Shown here in pieces: positions 38,898-49,560 of a stretch of 64,000 bases of DNA. The stretch is from Chamaecrista fasciculata (taxonomy: Eukaryota; Streptophyta; Magnoliopsida; Fabales; Fabaceae), in assembly GCA_003254925.1 (NCBI GenBank), contig QANZ01001839.1:116892-180891 (forward strand), in the 5' to 3' direction. Under the pieces are notes generated by a model. That model worked only from the letters and a program-made list of their open reading frames with translations. It searched no databases and was not told where the DNA came from. The stretch's first letter is position 1, and every line of letters starts with the position of its first letter. The position numbers were made by a program, and so were the translations under genes.

Positions 38898-40616
38898 TGT
38901 TGGGAATTCTAGGCGCCTAACACAGCGGAAGCAAATATAAAATTTAAAATTTAAACGCGCCAAGTCCTAAAATTCCCGAACGGATCCGCTAGCAGAATTT
39001 AAATCTTTTAGATAGTGGTATACCTCACGAGTTCCAATCGGTTTGGTTGTACGGGGCGTTTCCTAGAAGTCCACGTAACGCGTCCTTCCTCCACCGGTGA
39101 TCCACACGAACAGTTTTTCGAGCATCAAGGTGCTAGCCTTCCGTTCTTTTCTCCAAAAGAACCAGGGACCAATCTACAGTGCTTTTGAATTCAAGAACTC
39201 CTTCTTGAACCAAAAACCAAAAGTGGCGCAATAGAGAGTTCCCTACAAGAACTCCTTCTTGTTTTCTCTTCTCTCACAAACCCTAATTTTTGGTGGTGCA
39301 AATCAAATTACCTAACTCCTTAGGCAAAGTCGATTTTTCCTCTCTCGACTCTTGGGAGCCAAAAATTCCTTCACTTGGAAGAACTAGGGTTGAAGGTGGC
39401 GATTTCTCTCTTCTCTCTCTACAAGGAGGAAGACCAAAATCACAAATGAATTCTCACTTGCTCTAGGCGCCTAGCCCTAGGCCTTTTTAATTATATTTAG
39501 AGCATTATTATAATTCTAAATTATAATATTATGACTTCATGAATTGAATTTACAATTAAAATATTACCTTAATATTTAATTTAAATTCAAATTGCAATCT
39601 TGGAGAATCAAATGAGAAATCAAATCTCCCCTTGGGACCCACCAAGATGGCGCCATGCTCCNNNNNNNNNNNNNNNNNNNNNNNNNNNNNNNNNNNNNNN
39701 NNNNNNNNNNNNNNNNNNNNNNNNNNNNNNNNNNNNNNNNNNNNNNNNNNNNNNNNNNNNNNNNNNNNNNNNNNNNNNNNNNNNNNNNNNNNNNNNNNNN
39801 NNNNNNNNNNNNNNNNNNNNNNNNNNNNNNNNNNNNNNNNNNNNNNNNNNNNNNNNNNNNNNNNNNNNNNNNNNNNNNNNNNNNNNNNNNNNNNNNNNNN
39901 NNNNNNNNNNNNNNNNNNNNNNNNNNNNNNNNNNNNNNNNNNNNNNNNNNNNNNNNNNNNNNNNNNNNNNNNNNNNNNNNNNNNNNNNNNNNNNNNNNNN
40001 NNNNNNNNNNNNNNNNNNNNNNNNNNNNNNNNNNNNNNNNNNNNNNNNNNNNNNNNNNNNNNNNNNNNNNNNNNNNNNNNNNNNNNNNNNNNNNNNNNNN
40101 NNNNNNNNNNNNNNNNNNNNNNNNNNNNNNNNNNNNNNNNNNNNNNNNNNNNNNNNNNNNNNNNNNNNNNNNNNNNNNNNNNNNNNNNNNNNNNNNNNNN
40201 NNNNNNNNNNNNNGCCAAAGTCTGACAACTGCAACGCCGGAATAATGATGACCTCAGGTCTAAGGCGTCGTGACAGGCGTACAGGAGAGGCAAGCTGATG
40301 ACTAAACCCATGCAGGACTCTCCAGGTCATGTCCAGCAACTCGTAACCCCTTACGTAATTGCACCATGACTCTCGTTCCAGCATCTAGTGCATGCATCTC
40401 TATGCACCGAGGTCATGCTGGTCTTAGTTCATTTTCGCTCCCACGAAAACAATCGACCAGAGACAAATTTAGATTAATTATCTCATAATTAATTAGGGAC
40501 TGTTATCATAGTAAACATGCTAATAATATGATAACCATTAATTTATCTCCATAAATTAATCAATATGTTCAAAACATATTTATAAAATGATTGGCCCTAG
40601 GGCACAATCTCCAACA
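38898..40616 (-). mobile_element. Solo LTR nested in MULE, with assembly gap
   Basis: The element starts TGTTGGGAATTC and ends AATCTCCAACA, with a perfect 5-bp duplication AGTTA at 38893-38897 and 40617-40621. Read on the minus strand it begins TGTTGGAGATTGTGCCC and ends TTAGGCGCCTAGAATTCCC then AACA, the usual LTR style. Without the gap ~1.17 kb is visible. The run of N could hide more, so an intact element collapsed by assembly cannot be excluded. Confidence 0.75.
39662..40213. other. Assembly gap (552 N)
   Basis: A run of N. Any reading frame across it is artificial. The true length and content are unknown; the position inside a repetitive LTR explains the gap. Confidence 0.99.
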
Positions 40617-41177
40617 AGTTATGCCCCTAACGTTTCATTTGTGTCAGTTATGCCCCCAATGTGAAACGTTAGTTTCAATTATGCCCCCAATTTCAATCAT
40701 CCACAAAAAAAACACCATTTTCGCACGATTTGAGCTCGGTTTTGATTAGATTTCAAATGGGTACTCATTTTCGACTCCTAAGGATCATTTTGCACATGAA
40801 AATTTTGAGAAAAATGCTTCGTTTTGCTGCATTTCGTTTTGGTCCTTTTTGGGGTTCATCGGGTCCGATTTTCTTCGGATTTGGGGCTATTTTAAACTTA
40901 ATTTTTGAAATTGATCCAAGGAATCAAGTTTGTGATGTTCGAAAATTAAAACCCATATGAAATCTGATCAAAATCGAGCTCAAATCGTGCAAAAGTGGTG
41001 TTTGTTTTTGTGAATGATTGAAATTTGGGGCATAATTGAAACTAACGTTTCACATTGGGGGCACAATTGACACAAATGAAACGTTAGGGGCATAACTGAA
41101 AATCACCGCAAACATAAGGGGCACGAAAGGGTGTTTTGCCAAAAACAAATGAAAGAAACTATCTTCAATCTTCTAAT

Positions 41178-41677
41178 CATAGTGCAAAAAACCGGACCGG
41201 TCATCAAACCGGTGGAAGGCTCGGGTAACTGATTCAATGGTTCAACCGTTGGGTCACTGGTTTAACCGGTTGAGCCGGTTTACTTAAAAAATACATTTTC
41301 AAATATACATATTCATTAAATACTCATTAATATATTGCAATAATTTAAATATAAAGTAAATGTTAAACACTTTAGTACCTTTAGAGCTATTTTGCAATTT
41401 TAACCATAACAAGTTTTGTAAAAATTACATATTGACCCCAAATTTTTTTAAAAGTTTTCATTTTAGTCCATCTATAATATGTATCCAGGGACTAATTTGT
41501 AATTTTTGAGGTCAATATGTAATTTTGCAAACTTTGGCGGGTCAAACCGGTTCACGGTGCACCGGACTCACCGGTTCAACTGCAATCCGGTATTTTCTTT
41601 TCTCCGGACCGACCTGGGCTCCGGTTCGTCGGTTCACCGGTCGGACTGCCCGGTCTGATCCGCCTTTTAATACTATG
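41178..41677. mobile_element. hAT-type MITE rich in ACCGGTT motifs
   Basis: Short inverted ends CATAGT and ACTATG are flanked by the perfect 8-bp duplication CTTCTAAT (41170-41177 and 41678-41685). Subterminal regions contain many AACCGG/CCGGTT repeats in both orientations. An inner block (about 41360-41520) resembles the sequence near 36900-37010, suggesting an older nested fragment. Confidence 0.78.
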
Positions 41678-41841
41678 CTTCTAATGGCCTATTTGATTAG
41701 GTTATTTAATAATTTCCTTAGGCTTAAGAGTCTGCACACAAGTTAAATAAATATTTAATATAATATATTATTTATTTTAAAAAATAGCAATTTTTATTGT
41801 TCACTAATTTAATATGACGATTGTTGCTACTTGCATATCAA

Positions 41842-41886
41842 ATAATAATAATAATAACAACAACAATAATAATAATAATAATAATA
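41842..41886 (+). repeat. (AAT)n/(AAC)n microsatellite
   Basis: An uninterrupted trinucleotide tract of AAT units with three AAC units in the middle. Confidence 0.9.
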
Positions 41887-42187
41887 TGACGATTGTTTGG
41901 TTAATTACATGTCCCCCCGTGAGTTGTAAATTTGTTTTGGGTTTTGCTTTTCGCTTAACCGAAAAAAAAAAGATTAGTAAGAGTTAAAATACTAATTTTC
42001 ATACATTAAAAAGTATTATAATTGAATACAGAGTTCATTGTGAAAAAAGTATTAATAGTGTTATGGTTCAATCACTCCAATGTAAATTAAAACAAGTTCA
42101 ATTTCCATACATTATGAAAGGTATTACAATAGAAAAATAAAAAATATCCATAAGATCTTATATATATATATCTATATCTATACTATA

Positions 42188-42583
42188 TTATTAACCCTAA
42201 ACCCTAAAATCCTAAACCCTAAACCCAAAAATCCTAAACCCTAGATCTTAAAATCCTAAACCTTAAACCCTAAACCCTAAAATCTAAAACCCTAAACCCC
42301 TAACCCCTAAACCTTAAATCCTAAACCCTCAAATCTAAAACCCTAAACCCTAAATCTTAAAATCCTAACCCCTAAACCTTAAATCCTAAACCCTAAAATC
42401 TAAAACCCTAAACCCTAAATCTTAAAATCCTAAACCCTAAACCCTAAAATCTAAAACCCTAAACCCTAAATCTTAAAATCCTAAACCCTAAATCTTAAAA
42501 TCCTAAACCTTAAACCCTAAACCCTAAAATCTAAAACCCTTACCCCCTAACCCCTAAACCTTAAATCCTAAACCCCTAAAAAA
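42188..42583 (+). repeat. Interstitial telomere-like array, CCCTAAA orientation
   Basis: About 400 bp of degenerate CCCTAAA units interspersed with AAATCCTAAA and AAATCTAAA variants. This is the C-rich strand of the Arabidopsis-type telomere repeat. The array is non-coding and paired with an opposite array 0.87 kb away. Confidence 0.9.
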
Positions 42584-43451
42584 ACTACTCTCTAACAATT
42601 TGGTCCCTAAATCCTACTTTCCTCTTCACCTTGCCCATATTTTTCATCTTCATCATCCTCACAATCTCTCCTTCATCATCCTCAATTCCCCCTCTCCTTC
42701 CAGATTCTTCCTCCTCACATCCAACTCAATCATCATCTTCTTCCTCACATTCGACTCATCTCGCATCACCGATCCAATCTTCCGAGACCAATCTCGTCGT
42801 GCGACCCATCCATCGACTCAATCCACAGATCTAATGCAATCATACTCGCTTGACTCTCTTCTTCTTTTCAGATCCTTAACTTACGCAATCAGTAGCATCA
42901 AATCAAGAGTCGAATTTTTGGGTGAGATCTCTCTCCAGAATTAATTGTTATTGCGTTTATGTTGTCGTGTACATGATGGATTAAGCTATTTTAGCTCTTG
43001 CGGAGCTTTTGGTAGCTTGGGTTTTTTATTTCGAATGTAAATGAAAAGTTTGGATTTCCAAAGAATTGACCAAAAGCTTTGGCTGAGAAATAAAGTGGGG
43101 TTGGGTTTGAAGCTACTGATTTCGAATGTGAATGATGTCCAATAAAGTGGTAGATTTGTGGATTGAGTCGAAGGTTTTGGTAGCTTGGGTTTTTTATTTC
43201 GAATGTGAATGATGATGACAATGACAACGAAGCCATGGTAGGGTTCCTAAGAAATTATTGGCATTTGGGTTTCAAAAATTGAGAGCCACCTCATCCTTAT
43301 TTGGAGTGTGTTGAATAAGAAAACCCTAATGTGTTCGTGAATTGATGAAGATGAAGAAGTGAAGCAGGGACCATTTTGAAAAGAAGAGAAAACAGTCAGG
43401 GCCAATTTGTAATTTAGGCAGGGACTTGATTGAAAGCATATCTTGATAAAA
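42584..43451. other. Sequence between inverted telomere-like arrays
   Basis: Left half has CT-rich, Ser/Pro-coding-like sequence (42600-42944), open on plus in two frames, with no family match. Right half on the minus strand has an 81-codon open frame (43236-42991) with an internal repeat FTFEIKNPSYQ that occurs twice. This reflects a 'gtagcttgggttttttattt' DNA duplication. I regard neither as a proven gene; a captured 5' gene fragment is possible. Confidence 0.4.
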
Positions 43452-43733
43452 GGGGAGAGGGTTTAGGTTTTAGGATTTTAGGTTTTTGGGTTTAGGGTTT
43501 TAGGGTTATGGGGTTTTTTGGGTTTAAAATTTAGGGTTTAGGATTTTAGGGTTTAGAGTTTGGGGTTTAGGTTTTATGGTTTTTAATACTTTTAAAGACT
43601 AAATTAGAATGTTTGGAAGAGTTTTGAGACACTTTACAATTTTAGGATTTTAAGGTTTTAGGGTTTAAGATTTTAGGGTTTAGGGTTTTAGGGTTTAGAG
43701 TTTGAGGTTTAGGTTTTAAGGTTTTTAATACTT
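43452..43733 (-). repeat. Interstitial telomere-like array, TTTAGGG orientation
   Basis: Degenerate TTTAGGG/TTTTAGGG units, inverted relative to the array at 42188-42583. They are interleaved with a ~160-bp tandem duplication ('ggtttttaatactttt...ttggcagagttttg', copies near 43575 and 43740). A single N at 43735 interrupts it. Confidence 0.85.
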
Positions 43734-44361
43734 TNGGGTTTTTAATACTTTTAAGGACTTAATTGGAATGTTTGGCAGAGTTTTGGCACACTTTACAATT
43801 TTATTTTTAGGATTTGGGACTAAAATGAATGAAGATGATGAAAAAGAGGGGGAATTAAAAATAATGAGATAAGAATGGGTGAGTAAAAATTAANTGAGTA
43901 AAAATTAATTTTTTTTTTTCTGAAAAAAATATAACTCAGAGACCAATTTGAACTTTGAAGAAAATGTTTTTTTTTTAAAGTATTAATGCTTACGTGGCAC
44001 TAATGCACAGGTGGCGTCTTTTTTTTTTTTTTTCTAACTGCTAACGTGGCACGTTAACGGCCACGTCAGCGTGTTGGTTAACAGATTTCACGGAAGGACC
44101 TATTTGACTAACGTTTGTAAAATTCGAGGACCTATTTGTCAATTTCGTTAATCCAGGGACCAATCTGTCAACGAGCCAATAATCCAGGGACCAATTTGGG
44201 AGTTTACTCATTATGCATACTAGTATGCTATATATAATTAATTCCTAACAAATGAAAAATCACTTCTATTAGAATAGAAAGTATAGATAAATAAATTTTT
44301 TTTCTTCATAGTCAAAACTTCCGATTTGGCACCAACATAAAATAATATAATTTTGTGATCT
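43734..44361. repeat. Repeat-derived flank with 'gggaccaattt' blocks
   Basis: Contains 'aggacctatttg', 'agggaccaatctgtcaacg' and 'agggaccaatttgggag' blocks typical of MULE-type MITE ends, at about 43920-44205. The matching opposite end was not found, so boundaries are unknown. An N at 43894 sits between two identical 'tgagtaaaaattaa' copies. Confidence 0.4.
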
Positions 44362-44553
44362 TTAGCTCTTTACAATCATCCTTAAACAGAATGTTCTTAT
44401 TTTATTTTTCGATCCCACCCTCTGTCCCACAATCTTTTGAGTGTGATACTGTGAAGCGAATTTGGCTGCTACTGAACCTTTCTCAAAAGTATTATATTTT
44501 TTAAGAAACTCATCAAATTCTTGCAAAGATCTCTCAACTGCCAGTGAGCTCAA
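44362..44553 (-). pseudogene. Unrecognised short ORF, possible gene fragment
   Basis: A 63-codon minus-strand frame (MSSLAVERSLQEFDEFLKKY start) that remains open upstream to about 44580. The composition is protein-like with charged helical stretches, unlike the surrounding repeats, but I do not recognise the family. It lies downstream of GGR and has no obvious splice partners. It could be an exon fragment, a decayed gene or chance. Confidence 0.25.
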
Positions 44554-44886
44554 ATTAACATGCCCTTGAACCCCTTGTGAGCCAGATTATGAGAGTTTTC
44601 ATATCTTAAAATAATACAAAAAAATTCAATTAACATTAAGATCTCACTTCATTATCATGAAACTAAGCAACTTTCTGATGAAAAAACAAAACTAGACAGA
44701 CGTTTTTGGTAATTCTATGACGATCAACAAAATTAGATTCAGAGCTTTGTTTACCTGTGTGTTGGTACAGTTCCCTGCTCAAACCAGTGAAGTTCTCCAT
44801 ACTAGTGTGCGATAGACAACTTCGTCCAAGCAGATCCATCAAAGAAGCATACATACATATAAGTTTCAACTTTCAAAAACAATCCA

Positions 44887-45709
44887 TCATCCACTTATGT
44901 CCACAACACTGAAATTTCTGTCAACAGCATAATCCACAAAACCATATAGAGGAAACACTCGCTCCCCATATTTCTTAAACGCATCTAACTCTTCATTGGC
45001 CTTAGCTCTAAGCTCCCTAGCCAATTCTGATGCTTTTTCAATCCCATAAATCTCTACATAGCTCTTCCCCTTCTTTTTCCTCTCACCAGCTTCCTCAGCT
45101 TTCGTTTTCTCTTTCAAAATATCATTCACAATCGCATAGAGCACCCCAACGGCTCTCCCATACCTCCTCAATCTCTCAATGTCATCATCTTCAGCACCAG
45201 CCAATATTCCTCCACATACAGCAGAGCACTCCCCCATTTCACCATACTTCTTATCTTGGATGAATCCAACTGTGTTAGGCCCCCCTTCGAGGTCCAGGAA
45301 CTGCCCGGCTGCCATGCCGGTGGAGCCTACGGAGCGTGCTATCTCCGAGATCACACGGAGGAGCCGGGGCTCAGACACAAGGTCAGAGGGAGTATTGGTA
45401 ACAATGTGATGAAATCCAAGGGGAAACAAAGCATCACCGGCGAGAATGGCCAAGTCAGCACCAAAGATGGTGTGGTTGGAGGGCTGGTCTCGACGCGAGG
45501 GAGAGTCATCCATGCAGGGGAGGTCATCATGTATCAATGAAGCCGCATGAACCTGTTGCAAACTACAATATAAGATCAACCAACCATTTTTAGAAAGCCT
45601 TTTGTGCTTTTGAAAAAAGAATTTCAGCAACTTTGTCTGCTTTTCTTGTGAGCTAAATGTTGCTGCACAAAACAGACTATACTTGAAGAAACTGAGCGAA
45701 ACTATTTTG

Positions 45710-45745
<36 letters not shown>

Positions 45746-46516
45746 TAGGAGATATTGTAATAAAATAAACAAAGATTATATTTCTTTCTCGAGGTCTCTT
45801 CCAAATGAGTAAATGTTATTTTAAATATTGTTAGTATTTGCTTTTTAACATACAAATGCAGATAAAACGATGGAATCATAAGCACCGATTCGAGCAACAT
45901 ACATACCTGGAAGTAACTACCGATGCTACTTTTCTATATGTGAGAATTGTCAGGTAAACAACCAATTGCAATCAATCTAGGAAGAAAAAGAAAAACGAGT
46001 GTGTACAAAAAAAATCCATTCCTTGGAATTTGGCAGCCGAAAATGATTATGAAACAGTAAAAGTGGATGAATCAGGGTTTAATAGGTATATCTATAGTAA
46101 ACTGAGAATATGAAACGATGGAGTAAGAATTAAAAAGAAAAAGTGGAAAGAAGAAAGAAGAGAACCATTTCAAGAGCACAGGCGGTGGGGGAAGCGGCTA
46201 GGGGATTTCCGCCGAAGAGTTCGCAGGTAGCGATGCACATAACGGCTGGAGATCGCTTAGCACCTTTGGCGAGGACGGAATACCTCATAGCTTCGTAGAT
46301 CTGGGGAGGATACTGAATAGTAATAGCTTCGTCAAGCTTGAGATTGATCTGAGACATTAGAGAAGTCCAATACGTCTTCAAATCGAATTGAGTGGAAGAA
46401 ATCGTAGATGAAGAAGACGACGATGAAGACGAAGAAGAAGAGCGAATACGAAGAAGTCTAGGGGGCCTTCGAGGGGTCAAGAGATGAGAAGAAGGTAACA
46501 TTGCCGAGAACGCCAT
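44887..46516 (-). CDS. GGR: Heterodimeric GGPP synthase small subunit (GGR/SSU-II)
   Basis: Plastid prenyltransferase-like subunit that binds GGPP synthase large subunits and shifts their product spectrum and output. Two exons, 46516-46166 and 45552-44887, give 338 aa. Residues 1-40 look like a transit peptide, with Arg-rich start and a 13-Ser tract. Two CxxxC motifs typical of the small-subunit class are C94-C98 (CIATC) and C226-C230 (CSAVC). The first Asp-rich motif DDLPCMDD (126-133) is present. The second is degenerate: VNDILKEK near 259-266 in place of the DDxxD of active synthases. The C-terminus ends in a PLYGFVDYAVDRNF stretch. The order next to the STY46-like gene matches remembered Arabidopsis At4g38460-At4g38470. 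Type I SSU is less likely because the sequence follows GGR closely. Confidence 0.92.
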
Positions 46517-46723
46517 GGATAATGAAGAATGGGAAATGGAAACGAAAATTGATACTACAAAATGCGAATACTATATATAATTAGGCGTCACTGGTCACTA
46601 CTCGCTAATGCTTTTATCGCCGGCTAATATGCTATCTTGAATCTTCAAAATCCACCACGCCACTTATCAATTAAATAACACCCCACTATACTTCTCTTTT
46701 ATTTCTCTTATATATTTTTATTT
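46517..46723. promoter_or_regulatory. GGR 5' flank
   Basis: Only 207 bp separate the GGR start from the Pack-MULE. A minus-strand TATATAGTATTCGC (TATA-like, complement of about 46566-46579) lies ~55 bp upstream of the ATG. Whether it is the TATA box is inferred from position alone. Confidence 0.35.
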
Positions 46724-47725
46724 GGCCAAAGTCCTATTTTGGTCCTCAGTTATGCTCAGTGTTTCAAATTGGTCCTCCAGTTATTTTTCGTTTCATATTG
46801 GTCCCCCAGTTATGTAAAATTTGACAAAGTCGGTCCCTCTAACAGTTTCCATCCATTTTTCCGTTACAAAAAAAGACAAAATTGATTTTTAACTCCTAAA
46901 AGTTTAAATTTTTTGCATCAAGGACATTTTTCTCAACAATAAAACCAAAATGTAAGAAAGAAGAAATACTTGAGGGTTTTAGTTTATTTTACACAAATCT
47001 CCCCTTTCTTTGGTTCTCAATTTCGCCCCACATTTTTAAGAACCCATTCTTCGGCCTCTGCTTCATCCAAATCCCACCCATACACAAGCCATCCTCCTCT
47101 CTTGATGATAGCATCCACCAAATCCATCCTCCCAGAATCAACCAAATCTTTCTTGGTTGGAAAAAATTTTGGATTCCGCGAATTCTTCATGAACTCAAGA
47201 ATCTCCGACTCGAGAGAGAAACCCCCCTCCTCGCTATCCCAATCATTGCACCTCCTTAAGAACCCAGAACAATCCCATGACAAACCCTTGTAGTAAGAAT
47301 TATTATTGCCTATTATTGAATGAATTCGCCGCGACGATATTGAGAGTTGCGAACTGCGTCTTCGGGAACGAAGGACGAAGAAAACTGAGGGAAAGAAATG
47401 GGGATTCAAATTCGCGAAGGAAGAGAGAGAGAGAGAGGTTGTGTTTTTTTTTTTTTTAAAATAAAGTAAAACCCCAGGTATTTCTCTTTTCTTACATTTT
47501 GGTTTTATTATAGAGAAAAAAGTCCTTGATGCAAAAAAATTTAAACTCTTAGGAGTTAAAAATCAATTTTGTCTTTTTTTTTAACGGAAAAATGAATGTA
47601 AACTGTTAGAGGGACCAACTTTGTCAAATTTTACATAAATGGGGGACCAATATGGAACGAAAAATAACTGGGGGACCAATTTGGAATATTGAGCATAACT
47701 GGGGGACTAAAATAGGACTTTGGCC
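46724..47725. mobile_element. Pack-MULE (non-autonomous Mutator-like element)
   Basis: Terminal inverted repeats of about 265 bp (46724-46991 and 47459-47725) start GGCCAAAGTCCTATTTT at both ends and are highly similar throughout. A perfect 9-bp duplication, TTTTTATTT, lies at 46715-46723 and 47726-47734, the Mutator hallmark. The ~470-bp interior is not transposon sequence but a captured 5' gene fragment. No transposase is encoded, so movement depended on an autonomous MULE elsewhere. Confidence 0.92.
47017..47409 (-). pseudogene. Captured gene fragment in Pack-MULE (PTST2/3-like N-terminus)
   Basis: A 130-codon open frame starts with an Arg/Ser-rich, transit-peptide-like segment. It runs into ESEILEFMKNSRNPKFFPT, KKDLVDSGRMDLVDAIIKRG and GWLVYGWDLDEAEAEEWV. 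This resembles, from memory, the N-terminal region of plant PTST2/PTST3 (FLO6-type) starch-granule-initiation proteins. The coiled-coil and CBM48 parts of such proteins are missing. The frame stops just before the right-hand inverted repeat in gene orientation. A CT-rich leader upstream of the ATG (to 47458) looks like the donor's 5' UTR. Whether it is expressed is unknown; the donor assignment is tentative. Confidence 0.6.
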
Positions 47726-47734
47726 TTTTTATTT

Positions 47735-49560
47735 TCCATGATTCTGAAAAGGATATCTCGTCCCAAAAATCATCAGAATTTTAACAAGTTAAAAATGAAA
47801 GAAAGAAAGGTAGTTGGTGTAGTATATTATCTTTTTCATTTATAATTATGTACATAATTTTTTTGGGTCAGTTCTATCTATCTATTATACTTAAAAAATT
47901 GTTTCTAAAGTGTCAATGCCATTTAAATTAATGATAAAGTTTAATCTATCTCATATGACCAAATTATCAATATTTAAAAGTAAATTCTATAATCTGATTG
48001 TAAGAATATCTTAAAATTGTAACATTACTATTATTGGAATACATTTCTTTTTCATATTTTAATCAATAAATAAAATAAAATAAAATTGGTTGTACAATTA
48101 AAAGATTAGACTTTTTTATTATTATTAATTTAGACAATAGTTATTAGAGTTATACTTAACTTTTTTGTAATCATTAATAATAAAATTATATATCAAATTC
48201 AATTGATGGCAAGGACGTGTAGTGGTCAAATGAAACGTCAGTTAGTACCGGCTTGAGAGTGGAGACAAGCTCAGATTTAGAAACTGTCATTCCATCCTGG
48301 AATGGTCGATTGAGATTGCGTGTAACTAACTGTTTAACTCGCTGGCTGAAACCCAGATCACAAAAAAGTATAGCAAAAAATTTTAGGTATGGTATTCAAC
48401 AAGTGTTTGAGTCTCACGTTAATTTCTTGTTCGAGTCTGGAAGGAAATTCCATGTGGGTTATATCATCTGCAACTACAATAACTTCTCTGCTATAAACCG
48501 TACTTTCTTCAAATGCTTGCCATAATGATCCTACAAAGCTTCAAAAGATTTCCCTACTCTATTCATTTTCAAGAAATTCAATACCATCGTTGCTCCCTTA
48601 ACCGAGTGATGAGTGGGATTCAAATCTCACCATTAGATATGAAGAGCATCATGTGACCTACCAAAACAAAGAACTTCAATACCACCAAAACAAGACAGGT
48701 GTGTAATTTCCAAGTCAATGATCCATGCTGACAGAGGAATAAATTATCAATTGCAGTGATAATCTTGAGCATTGAATCTGGGAAAGTCAGAAGCTAACTC
48801 CATTTCATGACCACACTAGTCCCTAAAAAATGATGGTTCCTTAACGAAGATTCTCCTCAGCCAGGATCTCTTCAACATACACCCAAAGTAAACTGTAAGG
48901 CCAATAACAAAAAACCAATATGTGAGACAACACAAGCCCAAAAATGATAGCCACTTCTGGTGTCCTTCAGGGCTTCTTGAAGAATATGTGAGACGCAGCA
49001 GCATGATTAAAAAACTTTGGAAAAGCAAAATTCAGCTCCTCCTTTTGTCGTTGTGGTCACTATCCACTTCAAGTTTAAGAAAACCATCGGACCAACATAA
49101 CTCCAAGATCATCACCAGGTAATTCGAGAAGTAATTATGAAGTCTTGTGACCAAAGATTCGTCTTAACAAGAGAAACATTGAATAGCGACCAAAGCAAGC
49201 TCAAAATAAAATCTATATTGATAATTCTTTTATTGCAAATGCTGAAACAGCACAAAAAACTGAAAGCCTCACTGTGGCAAGTGGTATCAAAATGACACCT
49301 CATTCCGAAGCTGTTGTATGGTAATACATGAAATCAAGAACTTGGACCTTCAGCACTATTCACCTAAGTAAAAACACAAGCTCTGGACTTAGTCCAAAAG
49401 TTCAAATATTCTACCAGTCGATGGAGATTTCAATTTTTGACTACATTTAACAACATACGTCTGACATAATCTTTGCAAATATTGGGCAATGCTTCAAATA
49501 CAAATCAAACTTGGGCAGATATTAAAACATGTGAACAGGAAAGATAAAAAAGATTACTAC
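47735..49560. other. Intergenic, no supported gene
   Basis: AT-rich to 48200, then a more balanced stretch to 49300. A minus-strand frame at 49028-48816 encodes a hydrophobic peptide with two possible membrane segments but no recognisable family. 'ggattcaaatctca' at 48609 resembles a tRNA B box, but no cloverleaf can be drawn. I call nothing here. Confidence 0.4.

Larger units (their letters stand above)
38850..41140. mobile_element. Mutator-like MITE with long TIRs, interrupted
   Basis: Inverted ends GGCAAAACACCCTTTCGTGC continue for roughly 200 bp on each side once the nested LTR is removed. A perfect 9-bp duplication, AAAAACAAA, lies at 38841-38849 and 41141-41149. The interior at 40730-40960 reads open on the plus strand but resembles no protein I know. 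Confidence 0.85.

Noticed and set aside
39556-40384. Long open frames on both strands across 39.6-40.4 kb
   Set aside because: They span a run of 552 N, which cannot contain stop codons in translation. They are artefacts.
42600-42944. 114-codon plus-strand frame
   Set aside because: Ser/Pro/His-rich translation of a CT-rich tract, open in two frames, no motif; kept only as a described region.
48600-48640. tRNA-like B box 'ggattcaaatctca'
   Set aside because: No A box at the right distance and no cloverleaf; a chance match.
48816-49028. 70-codon hydrophobic minus-strand frame
   Set aside because: No splice partners, no family resemblance and no upstream context; cannot be supported as a gene.
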